Below, piece by piece: positions 55,669-64,000 of a stretch of DNA of 64,000 bases; the first letter of the stretch is position 1, and every line of letters starts with the position of its first letter. The notes below the pieces were generated by a model. The model worked only from the letters and a program-made list of their open reading frames with translations. It made no database searches and was not told the origin of the DNA. Origin of the DNA: JAFGSI01 sp041287425 (GTDB lineage Bacteria; Chloroflexota; Anaerolineae; Anaerolineales; Villigracilaceae); the NCBI GenBank assembly GCA_041287425.1, contig JBEULG010000027.1, positions 134,877-198,876 on the forward strand. Direction: 5' to 3'. The position numbers were made by a program, and so were the translations under genes.

Positions 55669-57090
55669 ATGAACAGACGCGCCTTTCGCACCATCTTCTT
55701 CCTCTGGCTGGCCTGGGTCTTGATTTTGATCGGTTACCAGGCCTGGGCGTCGGCCCGCCTCCAGCCTCAATTTCCCGACCGCTCACAGGAATGGACGACT
55801 ACCTACACCGCTGAAGGCTACCAGGTCAACCGTCCGTTGCTGCTCGACCCGTTCCTGAACGACCAGGTTTGCTGGGATTCGGAATACTACCTCGGCATCG
55901 CTATCGGCGGCTACGATGACCCGCGCATTCCCCATCTGACCCCCTTCGGGACGACCACCTACTACATGGATCACATGCTGGTCGGCGGCCGGCAATACAG
56001 CGGCGAGGCCATCTCTCTGGCTTACGCCTTCTTCCCTTTCTATCCATGGATGATATGGCTGGTCTCCTGGCCGCTCAAGGTGTTGGGCCTGGGTGAAATT
56101 GCTACCGCCGCCCTGGCCGGCGTCATCGTCTCGGCCCTCGGCACCCTGGGCGGGATGCTGGCCCTCTACGACCTGACCTGTGAAAAACTCGAACACGAAG
56201 GCGCCATGCGGGCGGTCTTCTATCTGTTGATTTTCCCGACCGGCTTTTTCCTGGCTCAGGTCTATACGGAGGGGTTGTTCGTCGGCCTGGCCTTCGGCTG
56301 CCTGGCGATGCTGCGACGCGGCAAATGGCTGCCCGCCGCCCTGTTGGGCGCCGCCGCTACCCTGACGCGCGCCGTCGGCGTTGCGCTGATTATCCCGATG
56401 GCCCTGACCTGGTTCCGCACCGGCGACTGGCTGGACGTGGACCTCGAATGGAGGCAGATTTACTACCTCTGGAAACATGCCCTGCACGGAACCCTGATTG
56501 CCATCCGCAAGTTCTGCCGCGAGCGGCTGCGCCTGCCCTCGGCGGCCTCCGAACCATCCTGGGACTGGCTGCGCCAGGAAATGGCCCCCATCCGCACCGT
56601 GCTGGCCTCCGCCGGCAAAATGCTCCTGGCTTTCGCACCGTTGATCGCCTTCCTGATTTGGAAAACATCGCGGCTGGGCATCTCCTTCGATTTCGTCGAG
56701 ATGGCCTACTTCGGGCGCGGGGTTTTGGATTTCGGCGGCGCTTTCTACAACTGGTCGCTGGCTTTCGAGTATCTCTCCTCGCCCATCCCGGCTCGGGCCG
56801 CCTACTTCCTGACCGAAGTCATCGGCCTGGTCATCGGTCTGGTCACCATCCTGGCCTGCCTCAAGCGTTATCCTGAAATTGCCTGGTTCAGCCTGGCCGT
56901 CTTCGTCATCTCGTGGGGCAGCGGGCCGGTGCAGGGCATTCAGCGCTACATCCTGGGCGCGCCGGCAGTCTTTTTCATGCTGGCCCGCTGGGGCAAAAAC
57001 CCGGTCTTCGATAAAGCCTGGACCATTTTCAGCGCCCTCTGGATGGGCTTCCTGGCTTACCTGTTCGCTGTCGATTTCTGGGTGGCGTAG
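55669..57090 (+). CDS. PIG-V-type membrane mannosyltransferase
   Basis: 473-aa polytopic GT-C-like protein. An early luminal-type motif (DQVCWDSEYYLGIAIGGY) contains the WD acidic pair expected for polyprenyl-phosphate-sugar-dependent transferases. About ten spans follow, with FFPFYPWMIWLVSWPL, LLIFPTGFFLAQVYTEGLFVGLAFGCLAML and LTRAVGVALIIPM, all typical of the PIG-V family that adds mannose in eukaryotic GPI anchors and has bacterial relatives. The acceptor here is unknown. It begins 7 bp after the permease pair, suggesting one operon. Confidence 0.85.
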   Translation: MNRRAFRTIFFLWLAWVLILIGYQAWASARLQPQFPDRSQEWTTTYTAEGYQVNRPLLLDPFLNDQVCWDSEYYLGIAIGGYDDPRIPHLTPFGTTTYYMDHMLVGGRQYSGEAISLAYAFFPFYPWMIWLVSWPLKVLGLGEIATAALAGVIVSALGTLGGMLALYDLTCEKLEHEGAMRAVFYLLIFPTGFFLAQVYTEGLFVGLAFGCLAMLRRGKWLPAALLGAAATLTRAVGVALIIPMALTWFRTGDWLDVDLEWRQIYYLWKHALHGTLIAIRKFCRERLRLPSAASEPSWDWLRQEMAPIRTVLASAGKMLLAFAPLIAFLIWKTSRLGISFDFVEMAYFGRGVLDFGGAFYNWSLAFEYLSSPIPARAAYFLTEVIGLVIGLVTILACLKRYPEIAWFSLAVFVISWGSGPVQGIQRYILGAPAVFFMLARWGKNPVFDKAWTIFSALWMGFLAYLFAVDFWVA

Positions 57091-57160
57091 GCGAAATAGG
57101 CCGGTCAACACCCACGCCAGAAGCGCGACGTGCTACAATGAAAGCGCGGAAGCGAGAAAC

Positions 57161-57715
57161 ATGTTCACCGAAGACTACATCCTGCGCATGATCAACCAGG
57201 CCCTGGCCGTGTTGGCGCGGCTGGCAGGTCTGAAAGCGGCCAACCGCCGCCAGGAAGCCCGCCAGGCAATCGATCAGGCGTTGGAAATCCTGCTCGGCCT
57301 GGACGCCCGCCTGATTCGCCAGTTGGACGACGACGGCCTGCTCGCCGCCCTGACGGTCGGCGGCCGGCTGGACGCCGAGCGGCTGAGCGTGCTGGCCGAC
57401 ATCCTCGCCGCCGAGGCCGAACTCCTGGCCGAAGACGGCCTGACCGCCGAAAGCCGCGCCGCCCTTCTCCAGGCGCTCAATTTCTCTATCCTGGCCGCCT
57501 GGAATCGCGATGCCGCCTCCCCGCCCGAAGCAGACGGGCGGATCACGGCCCTCTACCACCGTCTGGGCGGCCCTCCCCTGCCCGAGGCAGCCGCCCTTCA
57601 ACTCGAAGATTACTGCACTCACCTGGCCGATAAGAGCGACCAGGAACTGACCGTTGCCGGCCTTGCCCGGCACGAAATCGAGCAAATCCTGCGCGCCCTG
57701 CGCGCCGGGAAATGA
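57161..57715 (+). CDS. DUF6483-type helical protein, function unknown
   Basis: 184-aa all-helical soluble protein starting MFTEDYILRMINQALAVLARL, the signature opening of a family I know mainly from Chloroflexota and Firmicutes, with repeat-like helices (ARQAIDQALEILLGL, LLQALNFSILAAW) suggestive of a TPR-like fold. A -10-like TACAAT (57134-57139) lies 21 bp upstream, and GGAAGCGAG may be the ribosome-binding site. The next gene follows after 24 bp. Confidence 0.75.
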   Translation: MFTEDYILRMINQALAVLARLAGLKAANRRQEARQAIDQALEILLGLDARLIRQLDDDGLLAALTVGGRLDAERLSVLADILAAEAELLAEDGLTAESRAALLQALNFSILAAWNRDAASPPEADGRITALYHRLGGPPLPEAAALQLEDYCTHLADKSDQELTVAGLARHEIEQILRALRAGK

Positions 57716-57739
57716 ATAAAAACCCATCAGGAGGCAGAA

Positions 57740-58423
57740 ATGGAGGCTCTTGAACACTTCGAGACCGACCGCTTTCCGACCTCGGCCGGCGAACTGGAAA
57801 TCACCTTCCTCGGACACGGCAGTCTGCTGCTGACCTTCGAGGGGAAGCGCATCTACGTTGATCCCTTCAGCCGGGTTGCTGACTACACGAAACTTCCGCC
57901 GGCCGACCTTGTCCTCATCACCCATGAGCATCGCGACCACCTCGACCCCGAGGCATTAAATGCCATCCGCACCCCCGCTACGCGTCTCGTCCTGAATGAG
58001 CGCGGCGCAGCCCAGGTCGAGGGCGGCCTGGTCATGCGCAACGGCAATCGGCAGACCGTCCTCGGAATCCCCATCGAAGCGGTACCGGCCTACAACCTGG
58101 TCCACAAGCGCGAAAACGGCGAACCTTTCCACCCGAAAGGCTACGGCAACGGTTACATCCTGACTTTGGGTGATACGCGCCTCTACCTGGCAGGTGATAC
58201 GGAAAACATCCCCGAAATGAGCACCCTGCACGCCATTGACATTGCCTTCCTGCCGATGAATCTGCCCTACACGATGACCCCCGAAATGGCCGCCGCGGCG
58301 GCGCGCGCCTTTCGGCCGCGCATTCTCTATCCCTACCATTACGGCAATACAGACGCCAATGCATTGGTGAAACTGTTGAAAAACGAACCCGGCATCCAGG
58401 TGCGCGTGCGCCGCCTGGCCTGA
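57740..58423 (+). CDS. Metallo-beta-lactamase-fold hydrolase (UlaG/YtkL-like)
   Basis: 227-aa MBL-fold protein. Zinc motif THEHRDHLDPEAL (HxHxDH), early GHGSLLLTFEGKRIYVDPF typical of the UPF0173/UlaG group, then YLAGDTENIPEM (bridging Asp) and PYHYGNTDA near the end (His). Expected to be a metal-dependent hydrolase of a small phosphodiester or lactone; substrate unknown. AGGAGG precedes the ATG. Confidence 0.9.
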   Translation: MEALEHFETDRFPTSAGELEITFLGHGSLLLTFEGKRIYVDPFSRVADYTKLPPADLVLITHEHRDHLDPEALNAIRTPATRLVLNERGAAQVEGGLVMRNGNRQTVLGIPIEAVPAYNLVHKRENGEPFHPKGYGNGYILTLGDTRLYLAGDTENIPEMSTLHAIDIAFLPMNLPYTMTPEMAAAAARAFRPRILYPYHYGNTDANALVKLLKNEPGIQVRVRRLA

Positions 58424-58457
58424 GCCAACCGACAGAAGCGCTCTTCGGAAAACAGGC

Positions 58458-61400
58458 CTATTTTTTCAGTTGCGCAAGCACATCGAGCAGGCGCGCCTGC
58501 CAGTTGCCTTCCCTGGCAAAGGTGCACCAGTAGGCATTCTTGCCGCCGCGCACGTCGCGCCCCAAATCCGGCAAGCGGCGAGCAGACTTCTCTTCCTCCA
58601 CTGCTGGATAACGCAGGGCAATTTGCCCGTTTTCCCAGCCGACCGCCACCAGGCCGGCCGCTTCGGCGCGCAGTTTGACTCGCATCTGATAGAACAGGTT
58701 GCGGGTCGTCTCCGGCAGCGGACCGAAGCGGTCGGCGAATTCGTCGGCCAGGGCATCCAGGGCAGCCTCGTCGGTGATGTCGGCCAGGCGGCGGTAGAGG
58801 CGCAGGCGCAGATTCTGGTCGCCGATGTAATCCGCCGGAATCCCAATCGCCAGCGGCAGGTCGACATTGACCGGCATGCCGATTTCGGCCAGCAAGGCAG
58901 CGGGCTGGGCCGGCTCGGGCAGGCCGCGCGCCCGACGCTGGGCGCGCACCGCAGCCGCCAGCAGGCGCGTGTACAGGTGAAAGCCAACCGCAGCGATATG
59001 CCCGGATTGACGCGTGCCCAGCAACTCGCCGGCGCCGCGCATTTCCAGGTCGCGCATGGCAATCGAATAACCGGCCCCCAATTGGGCATTTTCGGCAATA
59101 ATTTCCAGGCGCTGCTGGCCTTCAGGGGTGGGAAGCAATTTGCGGTGGCGAAAGAAATAGGCATAGGCGCGCGCCGCGCCGCGCCCCACCCGGCCGCGCA
59201 ACTGGTACAACTGCGCCAGGCCAAACGCATCGGCCCGGTCCACAATGAGGGTGTTGGCGTTGGGAATGTCCAGGCCAGACTCGATGATCGAGGTGCACAA
59301 CAGGATGTCCACATCGCCGGCCGTGAAACGGCGCATCACGGCGGCCAATTCATTCTCCGGCATTTGACCATGCGCAATGGCAATGCGTGCCTCGGGCACC
59401 AGTTTTTCCAGGTGCATGCGCATCGCCTCGATGGTCTGGACGCGGTTGTGGACGAAGAACACCTGCCCGCCGCGTTCCAACTCGCGCAGCACCGCCTGAC
59501 GCACCAGGCGGGGCGAATACGGGCCGATGTGGGTCACAATCGGCAGGCGTTCCTCAGGAGGCGTGTTGAGATTCGAAATATCGCGCACGCCGGTCAGGGC
59601 CATGTAGAGGGTGCGCGGGATGGGAGTCGCCGTCAGGGTCAGGACGTCCACCTCGGTGCGCAGTTTCTTGAAATGCTCCTTGTGGGTCACGCCGAAGCGT
59701 TGTTCCTCGTCAATGATGACCAGCCCCAAATCTCTGAAGTGAACATCTGGCGAGATGAGGCGGTGGGTGCCGATGACGATATCGATGGCACCGGTCGCCA
59801 GGCCATAGAGAATCTGACTCTGCTCGCGCGGGGTACGGAAGCGCGAAAGCATCTCGACCGTGACCGGGAAAGCCGCCAGCCGCTGGCGAAAGGTTTCGTA
59901 ATGCTGCTGGGCCAGGACGGTGGTGGGGACGAGGACGGCTGCCTGTTTTCCGCTCATGACCGCCTTGAAAGCCGCCCGCAGCGCCACCTCGGTCTTTCCA
60001 TAGCCCACGTCGCCGCACAATAAACGGTCCATCGGGCGGGGCGCTTCCATATCCTTCTTGATTTCCGCCAGCGCCCGAATCTGGTCTTCGGTCTCGATGT
60101 AGGGAAAAGATGACTCCAGTTCAGCCTGCCAGGGCGTATCGGCCTCAAAGGCGTAACCCTCGGCGACCTGCCGGCGGGCGTACAAATCGAGCAACTCGGC
60201 AGCCACCTCCTGGACGGCTTCGCGGGCGCGGCGCTTGGCCTCCGGCCATTCCTGGCTGCCCAACGCGCCGGGGACGGGCGGGGCGCCGTCTGGACCTACA
60301 TAGCGGGTCAGGCGGTCGGCTTGATGAATGGGCACGAAGACCTGGTCGCCATTGCGATATTCGACGCACAGGAATTCGCGCGCCAGCCCATCGAGCGTGC
60401 GCTGCACCAGGCCGACATAGCGGCCAATGCCGTAGTCCACGTGGACGACCCAGTCGCCGGGCTGCAGGTCAGCGTAGGCCATCTCAGGGGTCTCGGCCGT
60501 CAGGCGCGGGCGGGTGCGCGGCTGGGGGCGTTCCCAGCCGAAGATTTCTGAGTCGCTGACGAGTGCGACGCCGGGCAGGGAAAAACCGGCGGAAAGCGAC
60601 CCCTCGCGGAAGACGACCGCCGGACGGCTTTCTTCTGCGTCCCCTGACCCGCCGTCTGGGGTTTGTTCCATCCACAACTCTTCCAGCCGCCCGGCCTGGC
60701 GCGAGACGATGATCACCTGCTGACCGCTCTCCCGCAGGCGGCTGAGGTAAGCGACGAACGGCTTCAGCCGCCCGCCAAAACGCTCGAGCGGGCCGAAATG
60801 GGCACCCAGACGGTTTTCCGTCCCCTCGTCCTCGGCAGCATAACCGAGGTCGAGACAGGCGCGGCGCTGCAACCCATCGGTCAGTTCGGACCAGGGAACA
60901 TAAGGGAGGGGGAAATCGGCCGACAGCGTCCCCTGAGCAATCGATTCGCGGCGCAGGGCAACCGCCTGTTCCTCGATCTCGGCTGCCGCCCCATTCAGCA
61001 AGGCCAGGTCATCGGCCAGGACGAGTGCCGGCAGAGGCAGATAATCGAGCAGGGTGGCCGGCGCGGGGTGGAGGAGCGGCAGGTGAAACTCGCTCACCGT
61101 CTCCGGCAGCGGCGGCGCGTCCGCCCGCTGCGCGTCGGGGGCGGGGAGGAGGAATTCGCGGGCCGGCGTGATGAGCAACGCCTCGATTACGCCGACCGTC
61201 CGCTGGTCGGCCGGTTCGAAGCGGCGCAGCGTCTCGATTTGGTCACCGAAGAAATCCAGGCGGACGGGATGCGATTCGCACGGCGGCCAGATGTCGAGCA
61301 GGCCGCCGCGGTGGGAAAACTGCCCCGGCTCGAGGACGGTGTCGGCGGGCTGATAGCCGAGGCGCACCCACTCGTCCAGCAAGCGGCGGGGCGCAATGAC

Positions 61401-61862
61401 CTGGCCGCTCTTCAACTGACGGGAGGCCTTGAGAAAGTCGCGGCGCGGCAGGGTGCGGGTCATCAGGGCGCGGGCGGAGGTGACCAGGATGGGTGGCGGG
61501 GAAGGCCTGGCGGCAAACGGCAAATGATAGGCAGACAGGACGGTGAGCGCCTGCAGGCGTTCGCGGCGGGTAGCCGTCCCCCAGGCGGCTTCTTCGTAGA
61601 AAAGGGGATTCGGTTCAGGGAAGAGATAGCGCCCCGCGCCGTCCGTCCAGAAGGCCAGTTCGTCGTGCAACTGGAGGGCGTGATCGGCGCGGTCGGTGAC
61701 CAACAAAATCGGCCAGCCTAGATCGGCATGCAAAGCGGCCAGGACCGGCAGACGGGCGGAGCGCGGCAACGCCAGGCCCGGCGCGGGCTGGCCGGCCCTC
61801 AGCGAGTCGAGCAGGGCGCGATAAGGGGAAAGGGCGCGAATCCGGTCGAGAATGGCCTCCAT
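58458..61862 (-). CDS. mfd: Transcription-repair coupling factor
   Basis: 1134-aa Mfd: removes RNA polymerase stalled at lesions and recruits UvrA. N-terminal UvrB-like region (1-340), RNA-polymerase-interaction Tudor-like domain (PGDWVVHVDYGIGRYVGL, about 465), RecG-like helicase (GDVGYGKTEVALRAAFKAV Walker A, IIDEEQRFGVTHKE Walker B, TATPIPRTLYMALTG, DILLCTSIIESGLDIPNANTLI), then the C-terminal TRCF domain. Its start lies 10 bp after pth, and GAGGG precedes it. With uvrC at 18.5 kb, part of the excision-repair set. Confidence 0.97.
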   Translation of the reverse strand: MEAILDRIRALSPYRALLDSLRAGQPAPGLALPRSARLPVLAALHADLGWPILLVTDRADHALQLHDELAFWTDGAGRYLFPEPNPLFYEEAAWGTATRRERLQALTVLSAYHLPFAARPSPPPILVTSARALMTRTLPRRDFLKASRQLKSGQVIAPRRLLDEWVRLGYQPADTVLEPGQFSHRGGLLDIWPPCESHPVRLDFFGDQIETLRRFEPADQRTVGVIEALLITPAREFLLPAPDAQRADAPPLPETVSEFHLPLLHPAPATLLDYLPLPALVLADDLALLNGAAAEIEEQAVALRRESIAQGTLSADFPLPYVPWSELTDGLQRRACLDLGYAAEDEGTENRLGAHFGPLERFGGRLKPFVAYLSRLRESGQQVIIVSRQAGRLEELWMEQTPDGGSGDAEESRPAVVFREGSLSAGFSLPGVALVSDSEIFGWERPQPRTRPRLTAETPEMAYADLQPGDWVVHVDYGIGRYVGLVQRTLDGLAREFLCVEYRNGDQVFVPIHQADRLTRYVGPDGAPPVPGALGSQEWPEAKRRAREAVQEVAAELLDLYARRQVAEGYAFEADTPWQAELESSFPYIETEDQIRALAEIKKDMEAPRPMDRLLCGDVGYGKTEVALRAAFKAVMSGKQAAVLVPTTVLAQQHYETFRQRLAAFPVTVEMLSRFRTPREQSQILYGLATGAIDIVIGTHRLISPDVHFRDLGLVIIDEEQRFGVTHKEHFKKLRTEVDVLTLTATPIPRTLYMALTGVRDISNLNTPPEERLPIVTHIGPYSPRLVRQAVLRELERGGQVFFVHNRVQTIEAMRMHLEKLVPEARIAIAHGQMPENELAAVMRRFTAGDVDILLCTSIIESGLDIPNANTLIVDRADAFGLAQLYQLRGRVGRGAARAYAYFFRHRKLLPTPEGQQRLEIIAENAQLGAGYSIAMRDLEMRGAGELLGTRQSGHIAAVGFHLYTRLLAAAVRAQRRARGLPEPAQPAALLAEIGMPVNVDLPLAIGIPADYIGDQNLRLRLYRRLADITDEAALDALADEFADRFGPLPETTRNLFYQMRVKLRAEAAGLVAVGWENGQIALRYPAVEEEKSARRLPDLGRDVRGGKNAYWCTFAREGNWQARLLDVLAQLKK

Positions 61863-61872
61863 CGTCCCGCCC

Positions 61873-62451
61873 TCAGATGGCGCTGCCGTTGAAACGGTTC
61901 ATCGCCGCCTCCAGACCGTCGGTGACCCAGGTCAAGACCGCTTCGGCAGCCCGATTGAGCATCTCAGAGAGAACGGTCTGTTCGGCGGCCGAGAAATCCT
62001 GCAAGACGTAATCGGCCGGGTCCATCTGGCCGGGCGGCCGGCCGATGCCCAGCCGCAGGCGAGGAAAATCGTCGCTGCCGAGGCGCTCCAGAATCGACTC
62101 CATGCCGCGCTGCCCGCCTGCGCCGCCATCTGGCCGGAGGCGCAAGACGCCAAACGGCAAATCGAGGTGATCGTGGGCGACGAGCAGGTGATCGAGCGGC
62201 AGTTTGTAGAAGCGCATCAGTCCCTGAACGGCCTGGCCGGAGAGGTTCATGAACGTCTGCGGCTTGGCGAGGAGAATCTTGCGGCCCTGATACCATCCAT
62301 CGGCCACCAGTGCCTTCGCCTGCAGGCGGGTAAAGCGCACATCGAGTTTCACCGCCAGGCGGTCGAGCAGCATGAAACCGACGTTGTGACGGGTCTGGCG
62401 GTATTCGCGGCCGGGATTGCCCAGGCCGACAATGAGATAAGTTTCGCTCAT
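61873..62451 (-). CDS. pth: Peptidyl-tRNA hydrolase
   Basis: 192-aa enzyme freeing tRNA from drop-off peptidyl-tRNA. Motifs: YLIVGLGNPGREYRQTRHNVGFMLLD with the catalytic His in TRHNVGF, AKPQTFMNLSGQAVQ, LLVAHDHLDLPFG, and GGAGGQRGMESILERLGSDDFPRLRLGIGRPP. The start MSETYLIVG (62451) has GAGGG 7 nt upstream; the ORF extension of 7 codons before it is not needed. Co-directional with mfd. Confidence 0.96.
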   Translation of the reverse strand: MSETYLIVGLGNPGREYRQTRHNVGFMLLDRLAVKLDVRFTRLQAKALVADGWYQGRKILLAKPQTFMNLSGQAVQGLMRFYKLPLDHLLVAHDHLDLPFGVLRLRPDGGAGGQRGMESILERLGSDDFPRLRLGIGRPPGQMDPADYVLQDFSAAEQTVLSEMLNRAAEAVLTWVTDGLEAAMNRFNGSAI

Positions 62452-62566
62452 AACGATTCCCTCGCAAGGCAAAGATTGAGTCTAACACGAAGGAGAATAG
62501 GGGTCAACCGCCGCACAAAGCCCAAAATCGATCGTGCCGTAACCGCCGGCTTCGGCTGCCCGCCTA

Positions 62567-62678
62567 AAGCCCCTGCTCAGGTCGTGGAAGCCCGCTAAAG
62601 CGGGCTCCAATTCGACCCATTCGCGTCATTCGATGCCGAAATCTGCCCAGCCGCCGGGGCTACAAGCCCCTGCTCAGG
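62567..62678. repeat. Dispersed intergenic repeat, copy B
   Basis: Similar to 45083-45180. The palindromic core GCCCGCTAAAGCGGGC (62590-62605) replaces GTCCGCTAAAGCGGAC of copy A by paired changes, and CGTCATTCGATGCCGAAAT is identical in both. Within copy B the 15-mer AAGCCCCTGCTCAGG occurs twice (62567 and 62664), bracketing the element almost like a short duplication. It sits between pth and the final lipoprotein gene. Confidence 0.8.
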
Positions 62679-62733
62679 CCATGGAAAGGCCGCCAGCCTG
62701 GGGCCGGGAATTTTCCAACCGAATCGCATCGGG

Positions 62734-62753
62734 TATAATCCTCCCCCAGGAGG
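62734..62753 (+). promoter_or_regulatory. -10 box and ribosome-binding site of the final lipoprotein gene
   Basis: TATAAT (62734-62739) and AGGAGG (62748-62753), 6 nt before the ATG at 62760. The predicted start at about 62746 leaves only enough leader to include the ribosome-binding site. Confidence 0.65.
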
Positions 62754-62759
62754 AAACCG

Positions 62760-64000
62760 ATGAAACGCCTGCTTGTCCCTTTCTTGCTCGCCCTGACCCT
62801 GCTCGCCGCCTGCGCATCCCAGACGGCAGACGGCGGACTGCAGACCGCGACCCCACCGCCCACCGTCACGCCCACCCGCACGCTCACCCCTACCGCCACC
62901 TTCACCCCGACGCCGCTCCCTCACCCCTCCGCCTTCGACCCGGCCTTCGCGCGCGGCCTCGTCCGCTTCGACCCCGCCGGCGGAGAATGGCTCGTCACCG
63001 CCTCCTATCGGACGGCAGACGGCGGACTGCAGACCGCCGACTTCGCCATCGACCCCGACTCCTTCGACACCCACGACGCCCTGCGCCAGCACAACCCGCT
63101 TGCCCCCTACACTGTCCGCGCCACCGACCCCGACGGCCGCCCCGTCACCCTCATCTGGAACCCCGACACCGCCGAATTCCGCGTTGCCGCCAGCCTTCCG
63201 GCCATCTACGACGGCGTCAACACCGACCACCCAACCTTCAACCCCGAAGCCTACGCCAACATCCCCCACTATACCATTGAAGACATCCAATCCGGTTTTG
63301 CTCTCCAGTCCCTGCTTGTCTCCATCCAAGACCGGCTCGACAACGGCGAAACTTTAGAACAAATCCTCTACATCAATCCCGAAGCCACCCGAAGCAACTG
63401 GCAAAATCTGGGGGGAAATTCGTTGTTATTTAGACTTCAACCCGATGGAAGATATGTCTTACTCAAGGCCAAAGGCAATGACCAATCTGCTCAAACCCTA
63501 CGCTACGATAATATGACAATGAAAATCCTGCCCTTTGGCGCTCAAGTGGAAGTCAACGGCCAAGACTACTTTGCCTTCTACATCGCCAACTTTGACCCCC
63601 TTGACCCCCAAAACCCCGACCCCACTGATTTAGCCAATTGGAAATTTTTTCTTACCATCCCCACCTATGCTGGTGAGTATATCAGTATCCAATCTGCAGG
63701 AATTAATTGGACGGAAACACTTAGTAGGAACCCAACCATTTTTCCCTTAGTTACTTTATACGGCGACCCCGAATACCAGCAAAACCATCCCCTCCTCGCC
63801 CAACTTTTGGCAATTGAAGGGAATGATCCGCATAATTTACCAAACGATGATGGACATGGAATCGATTTCGCTAACATCTCTGGAAATTTAGGCTACCTAA
63901 ACATGTTAGATGAAGACAATTTAATACTTGAAACCCAAGCAATGCGTTATCCGATTGCACCGCATATTCAACAAATGCTCTTCCTCATCGAAGTCGGGAC
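62760..64000 (+). CDS. Large lipoprotein with Thr/Pro-rich spacer, function unknown (partial, runs off window)
   Basis: Open from the ATG at 62760 to the right edge (413 codons). MKRLLVPFLLALTLLAAC gives the lipobox Cys18; a Thr/Pro spacer (TPTRTLTPTATFTPTPLP) follows. The next 130 residues are acidic and aromatic, with no family I recognise. A 27-bp sequence occurs twice in frame (62822-62848, 63011-63037), each encoding TADGGLQTA. Codon use changes at about 63300: the first half uses GC-ending codons, the second half has many TTA, AGA, AAT and TTT codons, so the C-terminal half may have a different origin. Confidence 0.8.
   Translation, partial: MKRLLVPFLLALTLLAACASQTADGGLQTATPPPTVTPTRTLTPTATFTPTPLPHPSAFDPAFARGLVRFDPAGGEWLVTASYRTADGGLQTADFAIDPDSFDTHDALRQHNPLAPYTVRATDPDGRPVTLIWNPDTAEFRVAASLPAIYDGVNTDHPTFNPEAYANIPHYTIEDIQSGFALQSLLVSIQDRLDNGETLEQILYINPEATRSNWQNLGGNSLLFRLQPDGRYVLLKAKGNDQSAQTLRYDNMTMKILPFGAQVEVNGQDYFAFYIANFDPLDPQNPDPTDLANWKFFLTIPTYAGEYISIQSAGINWTETLSRNPTIFPLVTLYGDPEYQQNHPLLAQLLAIEGNDPHNLPNDDGHGIDFANISGNLGYLNMLDEDNLILETQAMRYPIAPHIQQMLFLIEVG
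62822..63037. repeat. Two exact 27-bp copies inside the lipoprotein gene
   Basis: The copies at 62822-62848 and 63011-63037 are identical, start GACGGCAGACGGCGGACTGC, and lie 189 bp apart in the same frame. Because the sequence is a mixture of near-repeats itself (GACGGCAGACGGCGGAC), it resembles a short insertable repeat rather than a conserved protein motif. Confidence 0.75.

Overview
The window reads as a piece of a high-GC (about 60%) Chloroflexota chromosome, most likely class Anaerolineae. This is inferred from gene content: lipobox-bearing sugar-binding proteins, DUF6483-type and PIG-V-type proteins, the rpsB-tsf-pyrH-frr-uppS-cdsA block, and many promoters whose -10 box sits directly on the start codon. 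It holds about 50 genes, one tRNA and no CRISPR, rRNA or insertion sequence. Both edges cut genes that run off the window.

Layout. 1-6.7 kb: a LacI-regulated beta-glucan/oligosaccharide operon on the minus strand (LacI regulator, binding protein, two permeases, GH16 glucanase, and a solute-binding-like protein without a signal peptide), led by a clear promoter with two CebR/CelR-type operators. 6.8-12.5 kb: tRNA-Asn, glpX and the translation/lipid block. 12.8-18.5 kb: a small cysteine protein, dnaA, a GAF histidine kinase, prfA, a 42-aa membrane protein and a CheY-like protein. 18.5-26.9 kb: uvrC, secreted lipoproteins, a 933-aa beta-helix protein, pncC, a serpin and an atypical OmpR-type regulator. 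27-32.7 kb: metG, preceded by a methionine-rich leader ORF and an intrinsic terminator that together look like a ribosome-mediated attenuator; then methyltransferase, MFS exporter and aminotransferase. 32.8-37.4 kb: hutI, a response regulator, an inositol-phosphatase-like gene, an M29 aminopeptidase and a DUF2179 protein. 37.4-45 kb: alpha-glucan phosphorylase, lutA, a lutB-lutC fusion, a GntR/class II aldolase fusion and a bactofilin-like membrane protein. 45-53.5 kb: alcohol dehydrogenase, M23-like lipoprotein, glmS, a FadF-type ETF:quinone oxidoreductase, a membrane spermidine-synthase-like protein and a DUF1461 protein. 53.6-64 kb: a second sugar permease pair, a PIG-V mannosyltransferase, DUF6483, an MBL-fold hydrolase, mfd, pth and an edge-truncated lipoprotein.

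How it fits together. The lifestyle suggested is heterotrophic use of polysaccharides: import of glucan oligosaccharides, glucan phosphorolysis, gluconeogenic FBPase, lactate oxidation and fatty-acid-linked electron transfer. The most unusual items are the Met-codon leader/terminator in front of metG, the fusion of a GntR DNA-binding domain to an intact class II aldolase next to lactate-oxidation genes, the signal-less solute-binding-like protein beside the glucanase, a soluble insertion shared by two sugar permeases, and intergenic palindromic repeats with copies more than 15 kb apart.
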